Shown one piece after another: positions 6,738 to 13,671 of a stretch of DNA of 14,500 nt. Where the stretch lies: NCBI GenBank assembly GCA_009782245.1, contig WRKK01000329.1, positions 1 to 14,500 on the forward strand, read 5' to 3'. The first letter of the stretch is position 1, and every line of letters begins with the position of its first letter. This DNA comes from Defluviitaleaceae bacterium (lineage in GTDB: Bacteria > Bacillota > Clostridia > Lachnospirales > WQUN01). The translations under genes and the position numbers were made by a program. The notes beneath the pieces are model-generated. The model was not told the origin of the DNA and did not search any database. It saw nothing but the letters and a program-made list of their open reading frames with translations.

Positions 6738-8777
6738 CTAATCTTCTCTATCCTCTTTATCCAGCAATATTGGTTTATCGTTACTCGGCGATATTTCCCC
6801 ATTTGGCGGCTCTCCGTTGCTTGACGGGGGAATGTAAACCAAAGTCGTCTTGCTAGAAATAGAATCAGCCGCAATCAGCCCTAAAGTATATTTGCCGTTT
6901 TGCGTTAGTTCGTTCCAAGCGTTTTCGCCGCTTTTGCTGCCCAACGCACTCGACACATCTTTTAGGATATTCCGAAACCCCGTAAACTTTTTGCCAGTGT
7001 TTTTCTGGTTTTCGTAGTGCCTGGCTTTATCTAGTTTTTTGTCAAATTCTTTCAAAAGTTGCGTGTACATTTTTTCGTAATGCCCCTTAATTGCCGTTGT
7101 AAACCTGCCCGAGTTTATTTCTGCCAAAATTGCCAAAAAATCGCCCCTAAAAGTTTTGCCAATATTTGCCGCAATTCCCTCAATTTCAATCTTTTCTTGC
7201 CTAGCCTTGTGGGAAATTTCTCTTGTGGCGAGTTCGTAGCCCTCAACTGTGCGGATTAGCTTGTCAACCTTATCCCAAGCGGGGTTTTCCTCTCGTGGAA
7301 GTTCGATTTCGGCGCAATAGGCGAGCAGTTCCGTTTCTACTGCAAGCAAGCGTTCTTCGGCTTGCAGTTCGTCCACCGCCGTGCCAATTTCTGCGTTCGT
7401 CATTGCTGTCAGCAAAAACTCGTTAGCCGCCTTAATTTTGCATTCCTGCAATTTTTCGTCTAATGTTTCCGCCAAAATGTTGGGAACATCGCCCATCGGT
7501 GCACAATAGTCCGCCAATTCCGCCATTGCCGCCTTGCAGCTTTCGATGCTGTCAAAACCAGCGGCGGCTTTTTGGGCTTTAATTAGAACCACGCCCTCTG
7601 TGTCGTTTTCGGCTATTTTTAAGGATTTTGCGCCGTTCGCCAACTGGATAAAATAATTGCCAGCCAGCCGAAACATATGGCTTTGCAACGTTTCGGCAAA
7701 CGAGTTGGAAATGCTAAGCTGATTGCAATATTCGTCCAATTCCGCCGCCGATTTTACCGTTTCCGCAATGGAAGTTTTGGGCATTTCACGAAAATATTTG
7801 TCTGCCAAGCCACGTTTGAATTTTCGCACGTCCGCCAAATAGCCAAAATCTTCCGCTAAAATTTCAACTTCGTTATTTTTATCTTGAAACATTTCAACTA
7901 GATACTCGTAATATTGCGGTTTGTACGGGTTGAGAGCGAGTATTTTAATAATGTTATCCAAAGTTTCGGCTTGCGGTGCAGATTTTGGCAGCTTGCTAAA
8001 CATGGCTTCCGCTTGTTTTGCGTCTTTTTCCGCAATTCCGCTTATTATGTCAACGCCGTTTTTCTGCATTATTTCCAAAAAAGATACGTGCAAGCCAAAA
8101 CAATCCCCATAAACCGCCTTTGACAACGCTGGGAACAATTCGGGATTTTTGAACATTGCAGTTTTTTTCACTTTTGCATTTATTGACGAGCCGATTTTGC
8201 CAACAACGTTGACAGTGCCATGTGCCAGCCCAGATGCGGCGTTAAACGCACCCGCCGCCACCGTACCTGCAACATTTCCTGCTGTTGCAAGTGCCTCTTT
8301 CCATTCTTCGTCAGAATCGTCATCGTTGTCGTTGTCCTCGTCCTCGCCAGAGCCGCCAGTTTTTATGCGGTATCTTTTTTGCCGTCTTTCGGTGCGATAA
8401 GCGTTTTTTTCCGCCTCGTCCTCGATAATTTCTTCGTATTGGTCTTTTAAGTCCTCGATAATTCCCGTAAACTTCAGCAAGTTGGCATGATTTGTTTCGT
8501 GGAACTGCCTAAAACTTTCTGTGTCAAAGCCAGATATTCCCGCATATTCAAGCCTTTTGGCGAAACCCTCCGCAATTTTTTGGATAATTCTTTCGTAGGT
8601 AGGTTCGCCGCCAGCCAAAAGTTGTTCTATATCGTTAAATTTTTCGTATTTTTCGTTAAATGATGTTTGTCCCTTACTGGCTTTGTTTTGTATAAATTGA
8701 TGCACATCATTGTACGCCAGCAAGCCGTTAGTTGGGCAATATTGCTTGCCAAACAGATTATAAATTTTTTCCTGCAT
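6738..8777 (-). CDS. Uncharacterised 679-residue helical protein with acidic and glycine-zipper segments
   Basis: I do not recognise this protein. Visible parts are a mixed helical N-terminus (1-135); a highly acidic stretch at about 143-159 (EDEDNDNDDDSDEE); a Gly/Ala-rich segment at 166-200 (AGNVAGTVAAGAFNAASG) like a glycine-zipper or membrane-associating helix; then a long, Ala/Glu/Lys-rich, probably all-helical C-terminal region. Residues near 280-330 (LNPYKPQYYEYLVEMFQD...LAEDFGYL) recall, from memory only, a short helical motif in Firmicutes multi-domain proteins of unknown role. The C-terminus is Pro/Ser-rich and ends DKEDRED. No signal peptide, zinc ribbon or enzyme motif is seen. 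It is monocistronic, with a promoter at 8825-8854 and a terminator at 6651-6688. The ATG has a moderate GGGGA site upstream. Confidence 0.75.
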   Translation of the reverse strand: MQEKIYNLFGKQYCPTNGLLAYNDVHQFIQNKASKGQTSFNEKYEKFNDIEQLLAGGEPTYERIIQKIAEGFAKRLEYAGISGFDTESFRQFHETNHANLLKFTGIIEDLKDQYEEIIEDEAEKNAYRTERRQKRYRIKTGGSGEDEDNDNDDDSDEEWKEALATAGNVAGTVAAGAFNAASGLAHGTVNVVGKIGSSINAKVKKTAMFKNPELFPALSKAVYGDCFGLHVSFLEIMQKNGVDIISGIAEKDAKQAEAMFSKLPKSAPQAETLDNIIKILALNPYKPQYYEYLVEMFQDKNNEVEILAEDFGYLADVRKFKRGLADKYFREMPKTSIAETVKSAAELDEYCNQLSISNSFAETLQSHMFRLAGNYFIQLANGAKSLKIAENDTEGVVLIKAQKAAAGFDSIESCKAAMAELADYCAPMGDVPNILAETLDEKLQECKIKAANEFLLTAMTNAEIGTAVDELQAEERLLAVETELLAYCAEIELPREENPAWDKVDKLIRTVEGYELATREISHKARQEKIEIEGIAANIGKTFRGDFLAILAEINSGRFTTAIKGHYEKMYTQLLKEFDKKLDKARHYENQKNTGKKFTGFRNILKDVSSALGSKSGENAWNELTQNGKYTLGLIAADSISSKTTLVYIPPSSNGEPPNGEISPSNDKPILLDKEDRED

Positions 8778-8824
8778 TTTGTTTTCCCCATTTCAAATAA
8801 AATTGTGTAATTTTGTCTGATAAG

Positions 8825-8854
8825 ATTATAGCATATATTTTGCTAAAATGGTAA
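8825..8854 (-). promoter_or_regulatory. Extended -10 promoter for the 679-residue gene
   Basis: On the minus strand, TTACCA (8854-8849) is followed after 18 bp by a perfect TATAAT (8830-8825), with the extended element TGC immediately upstream (8833-8831). The start codon is at 8777, giving a leader of about 40 nt. The strong -10 plus TGn compensates for a weak -35. Confidence 0.7.
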
Positions 8855-9020
8855 GGGTTTTTTGCTAAGTTCAACAACCGAACCCGCCATTTTTTGAAAA
8901 CAATGGGCAAAGATAGGAGGGTCAAAAGTATGTAGCCCTTGCTTGCTGACTAATTTATTAATTATTACTAAAAATATCGCAAATAATCCGCTTTTTAGGA
9001 TATTTTTGTCTCAAAAAACA

Positions 9021-9043
9021 TTTTGTAAAATTATTTTACAAAA
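9021..9043. promoter_or_regulatory. Perfect palindrome upstream of the uptake-operon promoter (candidate operator)
   Basis: TTTTGTAAAAT (9021-9031) and ATTTTACAAAA (9033-9043) form a perfect 11-bp inverted repeat around one base. It ends five bases before the -35 box. A partial half-site, TATTTTAC, recurs inside the spacer (9059-9065). The position suits binding of a dimeric regulator or RNA polymerase alpha contacts, but no regulator gene is present in the window. Confidence 0.5.
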
Positions 9044-9047
9044 CCTA

Positions 9048-9076
9048 TTGACAAATGTATTTTACCATAATATAAT
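9048..9076 (+). promoter_or_regulatory. Consensus sigma-A promoter of the ABC uptake operon
   Basis: TTGACA (9048-9053), a 17-bp spacer and TATAAT (9071-9076) match the consensus at all 12 positions. It predicts a start near 9083 and a leader of about 115 nt before the ATG at 9199. Such a strong promoter usually needs repression or attenuation, in keeping with the adjacent palindrome and structured leader. Upstream DNA from 8855 to 9020 holds no supported gene. Confidence 0.9.
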
Positions 9077-9122
9077 CTTTTCAGAAACAAAAATCTGTAC
9101 ATAATCCACAAAAAGTTACAAA

Positions 9123-9184
9123 GCAAGGCTAAATTTTGCCCTATAGGCAAAAAAACTGAAACCCCTTGCAAGTTTTAGTTTTTA
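9123..9184 (+). promoter_or_regulatory. Structured leader of the uptake operon, with a possible cre-like site
   Basis: TTTTGCC (9134-9140) pairs with GGCAAAA (9146-9152) around CTATA. GCAAGG (9123-9128) can close an outer stem with CCTTGC (9164-9169). A competing pairing is AAAACT (9152-9157) with AGTTTT (9171-9176). The segment TGAAACCCCTTGCA (9157-9170) matches the CcpA cre consensus TGWAANCGNTNWCA except at two positions, and lies downstream of the promoter where a bound repressor could block elongation. It matches no riboswitch class I can name. Both readings are tentative. Confidence 0.35.
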
Positions 9185-9198
9185 AGGAGGCTTAAAAA

Positions 9199-10119
9199 AT
9201 GAGCAAACAGCACCTTACAAAAAGAATAGCCCGCTACAAAATAATCTACCTAATGATGCTGCCAGGATTTCTGCTAACTTTGGTGTTGGCGTACTTCCCA
9301 ATGGGCGGGCTTTATATGGCGTTTTCCTATTTTAGAATTGGGCGACCGCTGTTTGAGGCGGAGTTTGCAGGGCTTACGTTTTTTCGCTACGTTATCCGAG
9401 ACTCCACGCTTATGCTGGAAGTGCTGCGAAACACGCTTGCAATGAACATTCTGTCGATTTTGGTTGGGCTAACTGTCGCATTATTCTTCTCAATCATGCT
9501 CAACGAGGTTGGCAACCGCCACATAAAAAAAATAATCCAATCCGTTTCGTTTATGCCGTTTTTTCTGTCGTGGGTTATTGTTTACAACATTATGCAAGTG
9601 TTTTTGTCGGCTGGAACAGGCATTATTAACGTGTTTTTAATGGATTTGGGCGTGATAGACCACGGAATTATGTTCCTAAGCGACCCCTCGCTTTCGTGGC
9701 CGTTGGTTGTACTGTCCAATTTGTGGCGAATGTTGGGCTACAACGCCGTTATCTTCCTGTCGTCTATAGCTGGCATAGATACTGGCTTGTACGAGGCCGC
9801 CAACATTGACGGTGCTGACCGATTGCACAGAATCCGCTATATTACGCTACCTGCGTTGCTCCCAACGTTCCAAATTTTGCTAATCTTAAACTTTGGCTGG
9901 GTGTTTTCGTCCAACTTCGAGCAATTCTTCCTGTTCACAAACGCCATGAACCGCCCAACTATGGAGGTTTTTGATATGTTTATCTTCCGTTTTGGTATGC
10001 GGCAGTTGAATTTTTCGTATGCAACGGCGGTTGGGATTTTGCGGTCGGTTGCTGGCTTTATCCTGTTAATTATCGTTAATCAAATATCAAAACGCATGGA
10101 GGGCAGCTCGGTTGCCTAG
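9199..10119 (+). CDS. LplB-type carbohydrate ABC transporter permease
   Basis: This 306-residue inner-membrane protein has about six hydrophobic segments, starting with YLMMLPGFLLTLVLAYFPM (about 17-35). The cytoplasmic EAA loop that docks on the ATPase is clear at 199-218 (EAANIDGADRLHRIRYITLP). The N-terminus and TFFRYV segment are typical of LplB/YtcO-like permeases of the CUT1 group, which import oligosaccharides or glycan fragments. It is the first gene of the operon and is followed 14 bp later by the second permease, with which it should form a heterodimer. The ATG has AGGAGG eight bases upstream. No ATPase gene is present; such systems commonly share an MsmX-type ATPase encoded elsewhere. 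Confidence 0.93.
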   Translation: MSKQHLTKRIARYKIIYLMMLPGFLLTLVLAYFPMGGLYMAFSYFRIGRPLFEAEFAGLTFFRYVIRDSTLMLEVLRNTLAMNILSILVGLTVALFFSIMLNEVGNRHIKKIIQSVSFMPFFLSWVIVYNIMQVFLSAGTGIINVFLMDLGVIDHGIMFLSDPSLSWPLVVLSNLWRMLGYNAVIFLSSIAGIDTGLYEAANIDGADRLHRIRYITLPALLPTFQILLILNFGWVFSSNFEQFFLFTNAMNRPTMEVFDMFIFRFGMRQLNFSYATAVGILRSVAGFILLIIVNQISKRMEGSSVA

Positions 10120-10133
10120 AATTGGAGGTTTTT

Positions 10134-11090
10134 ATGGGAGCAAAAACTTTGGCACGTCCCAAACGCCCCAAACAGGGCAAAGGTGCATATGACATCTATC
10201 GAACCGCCATAAACGCCGCATTTACGGGATTTATGTGGCTGTTCCTGCTGTTTGTGCTGTTCATAACCGCCTATCCGCTTTGGTACGTGTTTATCTACTC
10301 AATATCGGATCCAACGGCGTTTTCGCCTACTTTCCAGTTTTTGCCGAACGGAATCTCGCTAGAGGCGTATTTGCGAGTGTTTACCAATGACGGCTTTCTT
10401 AATGCTTTCTTTATCTCGGTTGCACGTAGCACAATCGGGCCAATCGTGAGCGGCGTTGTTACAATGATGATTGCGTACGGCGTTAGCACGCGCGATTTGC
10501 CTGGCAGACGGTTTTTCAACTGGTATTTTCTGTTTACGATGTATTTTAGTGCTGGGCTTATCCCAACTTTCTTGCTATATCAGTCGTTGGGGCTTGTCAA
10601 CTCGTTTTGGGTTTACATTGTGCCGTCAATCGTCAACGTTTTTGGCATGATTTTAATGCGAACCTACATAGAATCGTTGCCAGCCGAGATGAAAGAATCC
10701 GCCTATATTGACGGTGCGAACGATTTCACGATATTTTACAAGATAATCACGCCGCTGTGTATTCCAGTAATTGCCGCTGTTACGCTGTTTGCGGCGGTAC
10801 ATCAATGGAACGCTTATTTTGACACGGTTATCTACAACGCAACTGAGCCGCGTCTGCACCCATTGCAGTATTTTCTGGTGCAGATGGTTGCGGGAATAGC
10901 TGGCGGAAGTGGCGATGCCGCCGCACAAATGGCAGCCGCCGCCGCCGCACAAGGAGCAACCGCACGTGTGTCGCCAACGGTGGTACGCATGGCGGTTACA
11001 GTTGTAACAATAGTGCCAATCTCGCTACTTTATCCGTTTATCCAACGATATTTTATGAAAGGGCTGTTGGTCGGCTCGGTAAAAGGTTAA
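10134..11090 (+). CDS. LplC/YtcP-type carbohydrate ABC transporter permease
   Basis: The chosen ATG gives 318 residues. A TTG 12 bases upstream is in frame, but the GGAGG ribosome site (10124-10128) overlaps it and lies five bases before the ATG, so the ATG is preferred. The protein has the CUT1 second-permease pattern: an N-terminal membrane helix (GFMWLFLLFVLFITAYPLWY), the YFSAGLIPTFLLYQSLGL segment, and an EAA loop at about 188-208 (ESAYIDGANDFTIFYKIITP). The end reads YPFIQRYFMKGLLVGSVKG, typical for YtcP/LplC. A loop before the last helix (about 256-280) is unusually rich in Ala and Gly, encoded partly by a GCC run. It partners the upstream LplB-like permease. Its stop overlaps the first possible ATG of the lipoprotein gene (TAATG). 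Confidence 0.93.
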   Translation: MGAKTLARPKRPKQGKGAYDIYRTAINAAFTGFMWLFLLFVLFITAYPLWYVFIYSISDPTAFSPTFQFLPNGISLEAYLRVFTNDGFLNAFFISVARSTIGPIVSGVVTMMIAYGVSTRDLPGRRFFNWYFLFTMYFSAGLIPTFLLYQSLGLVNSFWVYIVPSIVNVFGMILMRTYIESLPAEMKESAYIDGANDFTIFYKIITPLCIPVIAAVTLFAAVHQWNAYFDTVIYNATEPRLHPLQYFLVQMVAGIAGGSGDAAAQMAAAAAAQGATARVSPTVVRMAVTVVTIVPISLLYPFIQRYFMKGLLVGSVKG

Positions 11091-11128
11091 TGGGGAAATC
11101 CCCCAAAATTACAGAGAGGGTGTTTGAT

Positions 11129-12904
11129 TTGAAATCAAGGAAATCAACAAAAATTTTTGTAGCAATTTTTGCTATGATAGGAATTTTAGGAATAACCGCC
11201 GCTTGCGGACAAGATGCGGCGGACGGCGGTGGACAAGCCGCTCAAACTGGGCAAACTGGGCAAACTGGACAAGCAACGCCAGGACAAGCCGCTGGCGACC
11301 AGGAAGAATTATACGAGTTGCTGTTCTTGCGAGACCACGATGTTTCCGCCAGCGAGGCGGCGGCAGACCGCAATATTTTCCGCAACTATGTGCGAGATAA
11401 TTTCAACATTGTATGGGAAAATATGCAATTTGTAGGCGATATGCAAGAGCGATTGATGGTGGATTTAGCAGGCGGAACGTTCCCAGACATAATAAATCCC
11501 AGAAATACGCAGGTTTTGCAGGCGTATGCGGCGGCAGGTGCGTTGCTAAATTTGGGCGAGTTGCTTGAAAGTTACGCCCCAAACGTATTAAGCCGCCACG
11601 CAAACAGGTTGCCGTTTTGGCAAGCGATGTCTGGTATGAACGACGGCAACATTTGGGCAATGACAATGTGGGAGCCCAACGAAATGGGGGCACGTGCAAT
11701 GCCCGAGTTACAATGGTTAATCCGCTCCGATATTTTGGAACAGCAAGGTTTTCCGCAAATACTGGACGAAAACGACCTTTTTGAGGTTTTGCAACGTGGC
11801 TTAGCGGAGAATCCCACAACAAACGGACAGCCAACGGTTGCATTTAGCCACCCACTAAACGCATGGGGCACAGACGGCTTGCGTACGCTAACTTACACGT
11901 ACAATATGGGGCGGCTTAGCCACACGACCGCCAACCGTGGCATGGTGTTCGATTTTTACGCCAACCAATTTATCGATGTTACGACCGACCACGCATACCG
12001 CAACGGCTTGGAATTTTTCAACCGTTTGTGGCGCGAGGGCTTATTTGACAGGGATTCCGTAACTGATAGCTGGGAATCGTTTGAGTCAAAAATGCGGCAG
12101 GGAATCCCGTTGGCGGCGTATTTTCTGGTTTGGCCTTGGGATTACGATTTCAACCTTGCATTAGCGGCGGCGGATATGCCGTTTAGATATGTGCCGTTCA
12201 CGTTCCAGCTTTCCTCGCAACGAGAGCGAAACGAAACTATGATTTATCCGCAAGGTTCTGGCGAAGTTTGGTCGTCGATAGCGATAACGACAAATGCACG
12301 GTTTCCAGAGCGGCTTGTGCGGCTAATGGACTGGCAAGCCACGGACGAGGGCATGATTTTAGCAGGCTGGGGGCGTGAGGGCGTTGAGTTCACAATTCAG
12401 GACGGCCGCCGAGTGCCAACAGACGAATTTTTCCACCGCTGGGAAACCGATCCTGAATATCAGTTTGAGTTGTTCGCGCCAGCGGAGTTTGGGTTTTTCT
12501 TGGGCGTGGACGATAACGGGCAGAGTTTCCGCATATCGCATGATACGTATGTTGTCAACCGTGCGTTAGATCCGATTGTCCGCAGCGTGTGGAACGCATA
12601 CGGCTGGGAAAACTCGTTTGATATGTATTTTAACAATGCAAATTTCAACTTTAGCGTTGACCATTTTGTGGGCTTAAAAACGGCGTTTCCAACGCTAACA
12701 GACACATTGCACCGCAACTGGGAAATGATAGACGTTGAAACGCACGGCTTTACAATGCAGTTAGTAACAGCGGATTCGCCAGAGGCGTTTGACCAAATTT
12801 TTGAGAATATGCTGGCACGGCGAGCCGATTTGGGGCAAGCGGAGATTGTGGAGTTGTGGAATGCGGAATATCAGGAAATGCGAGTGTTTTTTGGATTTGA
12901 CTGA
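11129..12904 (+). CDS. LplA-type extracellular solute-binding lipoprotein
   Basis: The preferred TTG start gives 591 residues. It places GAGAGGGTG about 6-8 bases upstream and yields a normal lipoprotein signal: MKSRKSTK, then a hydrophobic core, then the lipobox ITAAC with lipidated Cys26. An in-frame ATG at 11090 overlapping the previous stop (TAATG) would add 13 residues but has a poor ribosome site; it remains possible. After Cys26 comes a flexible Gln/Gly/Ala linker with three QTG units. The rest is a large, Trp- and aromatic-rich type I binding protein (NPRNTQVLQAYAAAGALLNL, IDVETHGFTM), with the length usual for LplA-like proteins. It should be anchored outside the membrane and deliver a sugar or oligosaccharide to the two permeases. 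The ligand cannot be inferred. Confidence 0.9.
   Translation: MKSRKSTKIFVAIFAMIGILGITAACGQDAADGGGQAAQTGQTGQTGQATPGQAAGDQEELYELLFLRDHDVSASEAAADRNIFRNYVRDNFNIVWENMQFVGDMQERLMVDLAGGTFPDIINPRNTQVLQAYAAAGALLNLGELLESYAPNVLSRHANRLPFWQAMSGMNDGNIWAMTMWEPNEMGARAMPELQWLIRSDILEQQGFPQILDENDLFEVLQRGLAENPTTNGQPTVAFSHPLNAWGTDGLRTLTYTYNMGRLSHTTANRGMVFDFYANQFIDVTTDHAYRNGLEFFNRLWREGLFDRDSVTDSWESFESKMRQGIPLAAYFLVWPWDYDFNLALAAADMPFRYVPFTFQLSSQRERNETMIYPQGSGEVWSSIAITTNARFPERLVRLMDWQATDEGMILAGWGREGVEFTIQDGRRVPTDEFFHRWETDPEYQFELFAPAEFGFFLGVDDNGQSFRISHDTYVVNRALDPIVRSVWNAYGWENSFDMYFNNANFNFSVDHFVGLKTAFPTLTDTLHRNWEMIDVETHGFTMQLVTADSPEAFDQIFENMLARRADLGQAEIVELWNAEYQEMRVFFGFD
11243..11269 (+). repeat. Three tandem 9-bp units encoding QTG in the lipoprotein linker
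   Basis: CAAACTGGG, CAAACTGGG and CAAACTGGA lie directly in tandem and in frame. Gain or loss of units would lengthen or shorten the linker between lipid anchor and binding domain without breaking the frame. Confidence 0.9.
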
Positions 12905-12964
12905 TAGGTTGGATTTTAGCGTTGTGTTTTAGGATTGATTTTTAGAATTGACTTTTAGATAGAT

Positions 12965-13005
12965 ACCGTGGACTTTTGGGGTTTTTGGGGTTCACGGTTT
13001 TTTTT
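12965..13005 (+). terminator. Intrinsic terminator of the uptake operon
   Basis: ACCGTGGAC (12965-12973) pairs with GTTCACGGT (12990-12998), nine pairs including one G-U, around a T/G-rich loop, followed by an eight-base T run (12998-13005). It begins 61 bp past the lipoprotein stop. Between stop and stem are several degenerate TTTTAG-containing 13-16 base repeats but no gene. Confidence 0.88.
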
Positions 13006-13013
13006 GCGAAAAT

Positions 13014-13037
13014 AACCGCCAGAGGTGGTTGGCGGTT
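13014..13037 (-). terminator. Candidate terminator of the peptidase/microprotein operon
   Basis: On the minus strand AACCGCC (13037-13031) pairs with GGCGGTT (13020-13014) around a 10-base loop, five bases after the last stop codon, followed by only ATTTT. The T tail is short, so efficiency is uncertain. The loop-side bases CGCCAACCACC also occur at the fused C-A junction in the array (13426-13416). Confidence 0.55.
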
Positions 13038-13041
13038 GGGG

Positions 13042-13170
13042 TTATTGCTCTTCTTCGACATCGTCAAAAAAATCTATCCCTATTTGGGCGAAACAATCTG
13101 CAACTGTTTCACATTCTTCGATTATTGGGTATTCGTCAAAGTAGCACGTTTTATTTTTGGGATTGTTCAT
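13042..13170 (-). CDS. Acidic microprotein, type C (unit 6, 42 residues)
   Basis: Last gene of the array. The protein begins MNNPKNKTCYFDEYP and has IIEECETVADCFAQIGIDFF, ending VEEEQ. It carries the type-C mark, two cysteines five residues apart (CETVADC), plus an extra cysteine in KTCYF. It shares the pattern K-T-Y-x-x-x-x-(Y/F)-P-x-x-E-E-x-E-T-V-A with the other units. The start follows the previous TGA by three bases, with GAGG in the preceding gene's tail as ribosome site. No homologue is recognised and function is unknown. It is too short for most gene finders, but conservation of frame, start and tail with its neighbours supports it as real. Confidence 0.8.
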   Translation of the reverse strand: MNNPKNKTCYFDEYPIIEECETVADCFAQIGIDFFDDVEEEQ

Positions 13171-13173
13171 TGG

Positions 13174-13296
13174 TCAGTCCTCTTTTTTGTCGTCTTCAAA
13201 AATTATTCCTATTTTTGCAAAATATTCTGCAACCGTTTCGCTCTCTTCGACTTTAGGAAATTCGTCTAAAAGGTACGTTTTATTTTTAGTTTCCAT
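13174..13296 (-). CDS. Acidic microprotein, type B (unit 5, 40 residues)
   Basis: The protein starts METKNKTYLLDEFPKVEE, continues SETVAEYFAKIGIIFEDD and ends KKED. It is nearly identical to unit 2 (13544-13669): the two differ at only a few residues (S/D at 19, I/T at 29, and the tail). The first 54 bases of the gene lie within 77 bp that are identical between the two copies. The start follows the upstream TAG as TAGCCATG. Its tail is slightly altered (KKED instead of KEEEE). Function is unknown. The likely fold is a short beta segment followed by a helix, which is inference from the alternating hydrophobic pattern. Confidence 0.82.
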   Translation of the reverse strand: METKNKTYLLDEFPKVEESETVAEYFAKIGIIFEDDKKED

Positions 13297-13298
13297 GG

Positions 13299-13541
13299 CT
13301 ATTCTTCCTCTTCTTTGTCTTCTTCAAAAATTATTCCTATTTTTGCGAACCATTCTGTAAGGAGGTCGCCCTCTTCAAAAGGAGGGTATGCGGTAAGATG
13401 GTAGGTTTTGCCTTTGGTGGTTGGCGTTTGTTCTTCTTCGCTAAAAGTTGCACCCATTTGAGCGAAACAATCTGCAATCGTTTCACATTCTTCGATTATT
13501 GGGTAGGCATCTAAAAGATATACTTCGTTTTTAGTTTGCAT
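13299..13541 (-). CDS. Double microprotein: fused type C and type A units (units 3+4, 80 residues)
   Basis: Residues 1-38 (MQTKNEVYLLDAYPIIEECE..., ending FSEEEQ) are a type-C unit with the CETIADC cysteine pair. Residues 39-80 (TPTTKGKTYHLTAYPPFEEG, then TEWFAKIGIIFEEDKEEEE) are a type-A unit like unit 1. Every other unit is a separate gene, so this is a fusion of neighbours. At the join, the coding strand reads CAA then ACGCCAACCACC; after the stand-alone type-C unit 6 it reads CAA TAA followed within nine bases by CGCCAACCACC. Loss of a short segment holding the stop codon would explain the fusion. The start uses TAGCCATG with the previous gene. Function is unknown. Confidence 0.82.
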   Translation of the reverse strand: MQTKNEVYLLDAYPIIEECETIADCFAQMGATFSEEEQTPTTKGKTYHLTAYPPFEEGDLLTEWFAKIGIIFEEDKEEEE

Positions 13542-13543
13542 GG

Positions 13544-13669
13544 CTATTCTTCCTCTTCTTTGTCGTCTTCAAAAATTATTCCTGTTTTTGCAAAATATTC
13601 TGCAACTGTTTCGTCCTCTTCGACTTTAGGAAATTCGTCTAAAAGGTACGTTTTATTTTTAGTTTCCAT
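13544..13669 (-). CDS. Acidic microprotein, type B (unit 2, 41 residues)
   Basis: The protein starts METKNKTYLLDEFPKVEE, continues DETVAEYFAKTGIIFEDD and ends KEEEE. It is the close paralogue of unit 5, 373 bp away. Start and stop are joined to neighbours by the same TAGCCATG junction, leaving two bases between genes. The Glu-rich tail of the gene before it (GAAGAGGAAGAA) supplies the AGAGGA-like ribosome site. It is strongly acidic overall, has no cysteine and no signal peptide, so is probably cytoplasmic. No known family is recognised. Confidence 0.83.
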   Translation of the reverse strand: METKNKTYLLDEFPKVEEDETVAEYFAKTGIIFEDDKEEEE

Positions 13670-13671
13670 GG

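Noticed and set aside
8149..8450. Two plus-strand ORFs within the 679-residue gene
   Set aside because: They are antisense shadows of the acidic and glycine-rich coding segments, with no ribosome site and low-complexity translations.
8903..8935. Ten-codon ORF starting ATGGGCAAAG, and an AGGAGGG followed by ATGTAG start-stop
   Set aside because: They lie upstream of the uptake-operon promoter on the plus strand, no promoter reads them, and the first has no ribosome site of its own.
10122..10133. TTG start for the second permease
   Set aside because: It overlaps the GGAGG ribosome site, which is correctly spaced for the ATG at 10134.
13029..13360. Plus-strand ORFs across the microprotein array
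   Set aside because: They are mirror images of the repeated minus-strand genes, lack ribosome sites, and do not follow the unit structure; the minus-strand reading gives matching starts, stops and protein sequences.
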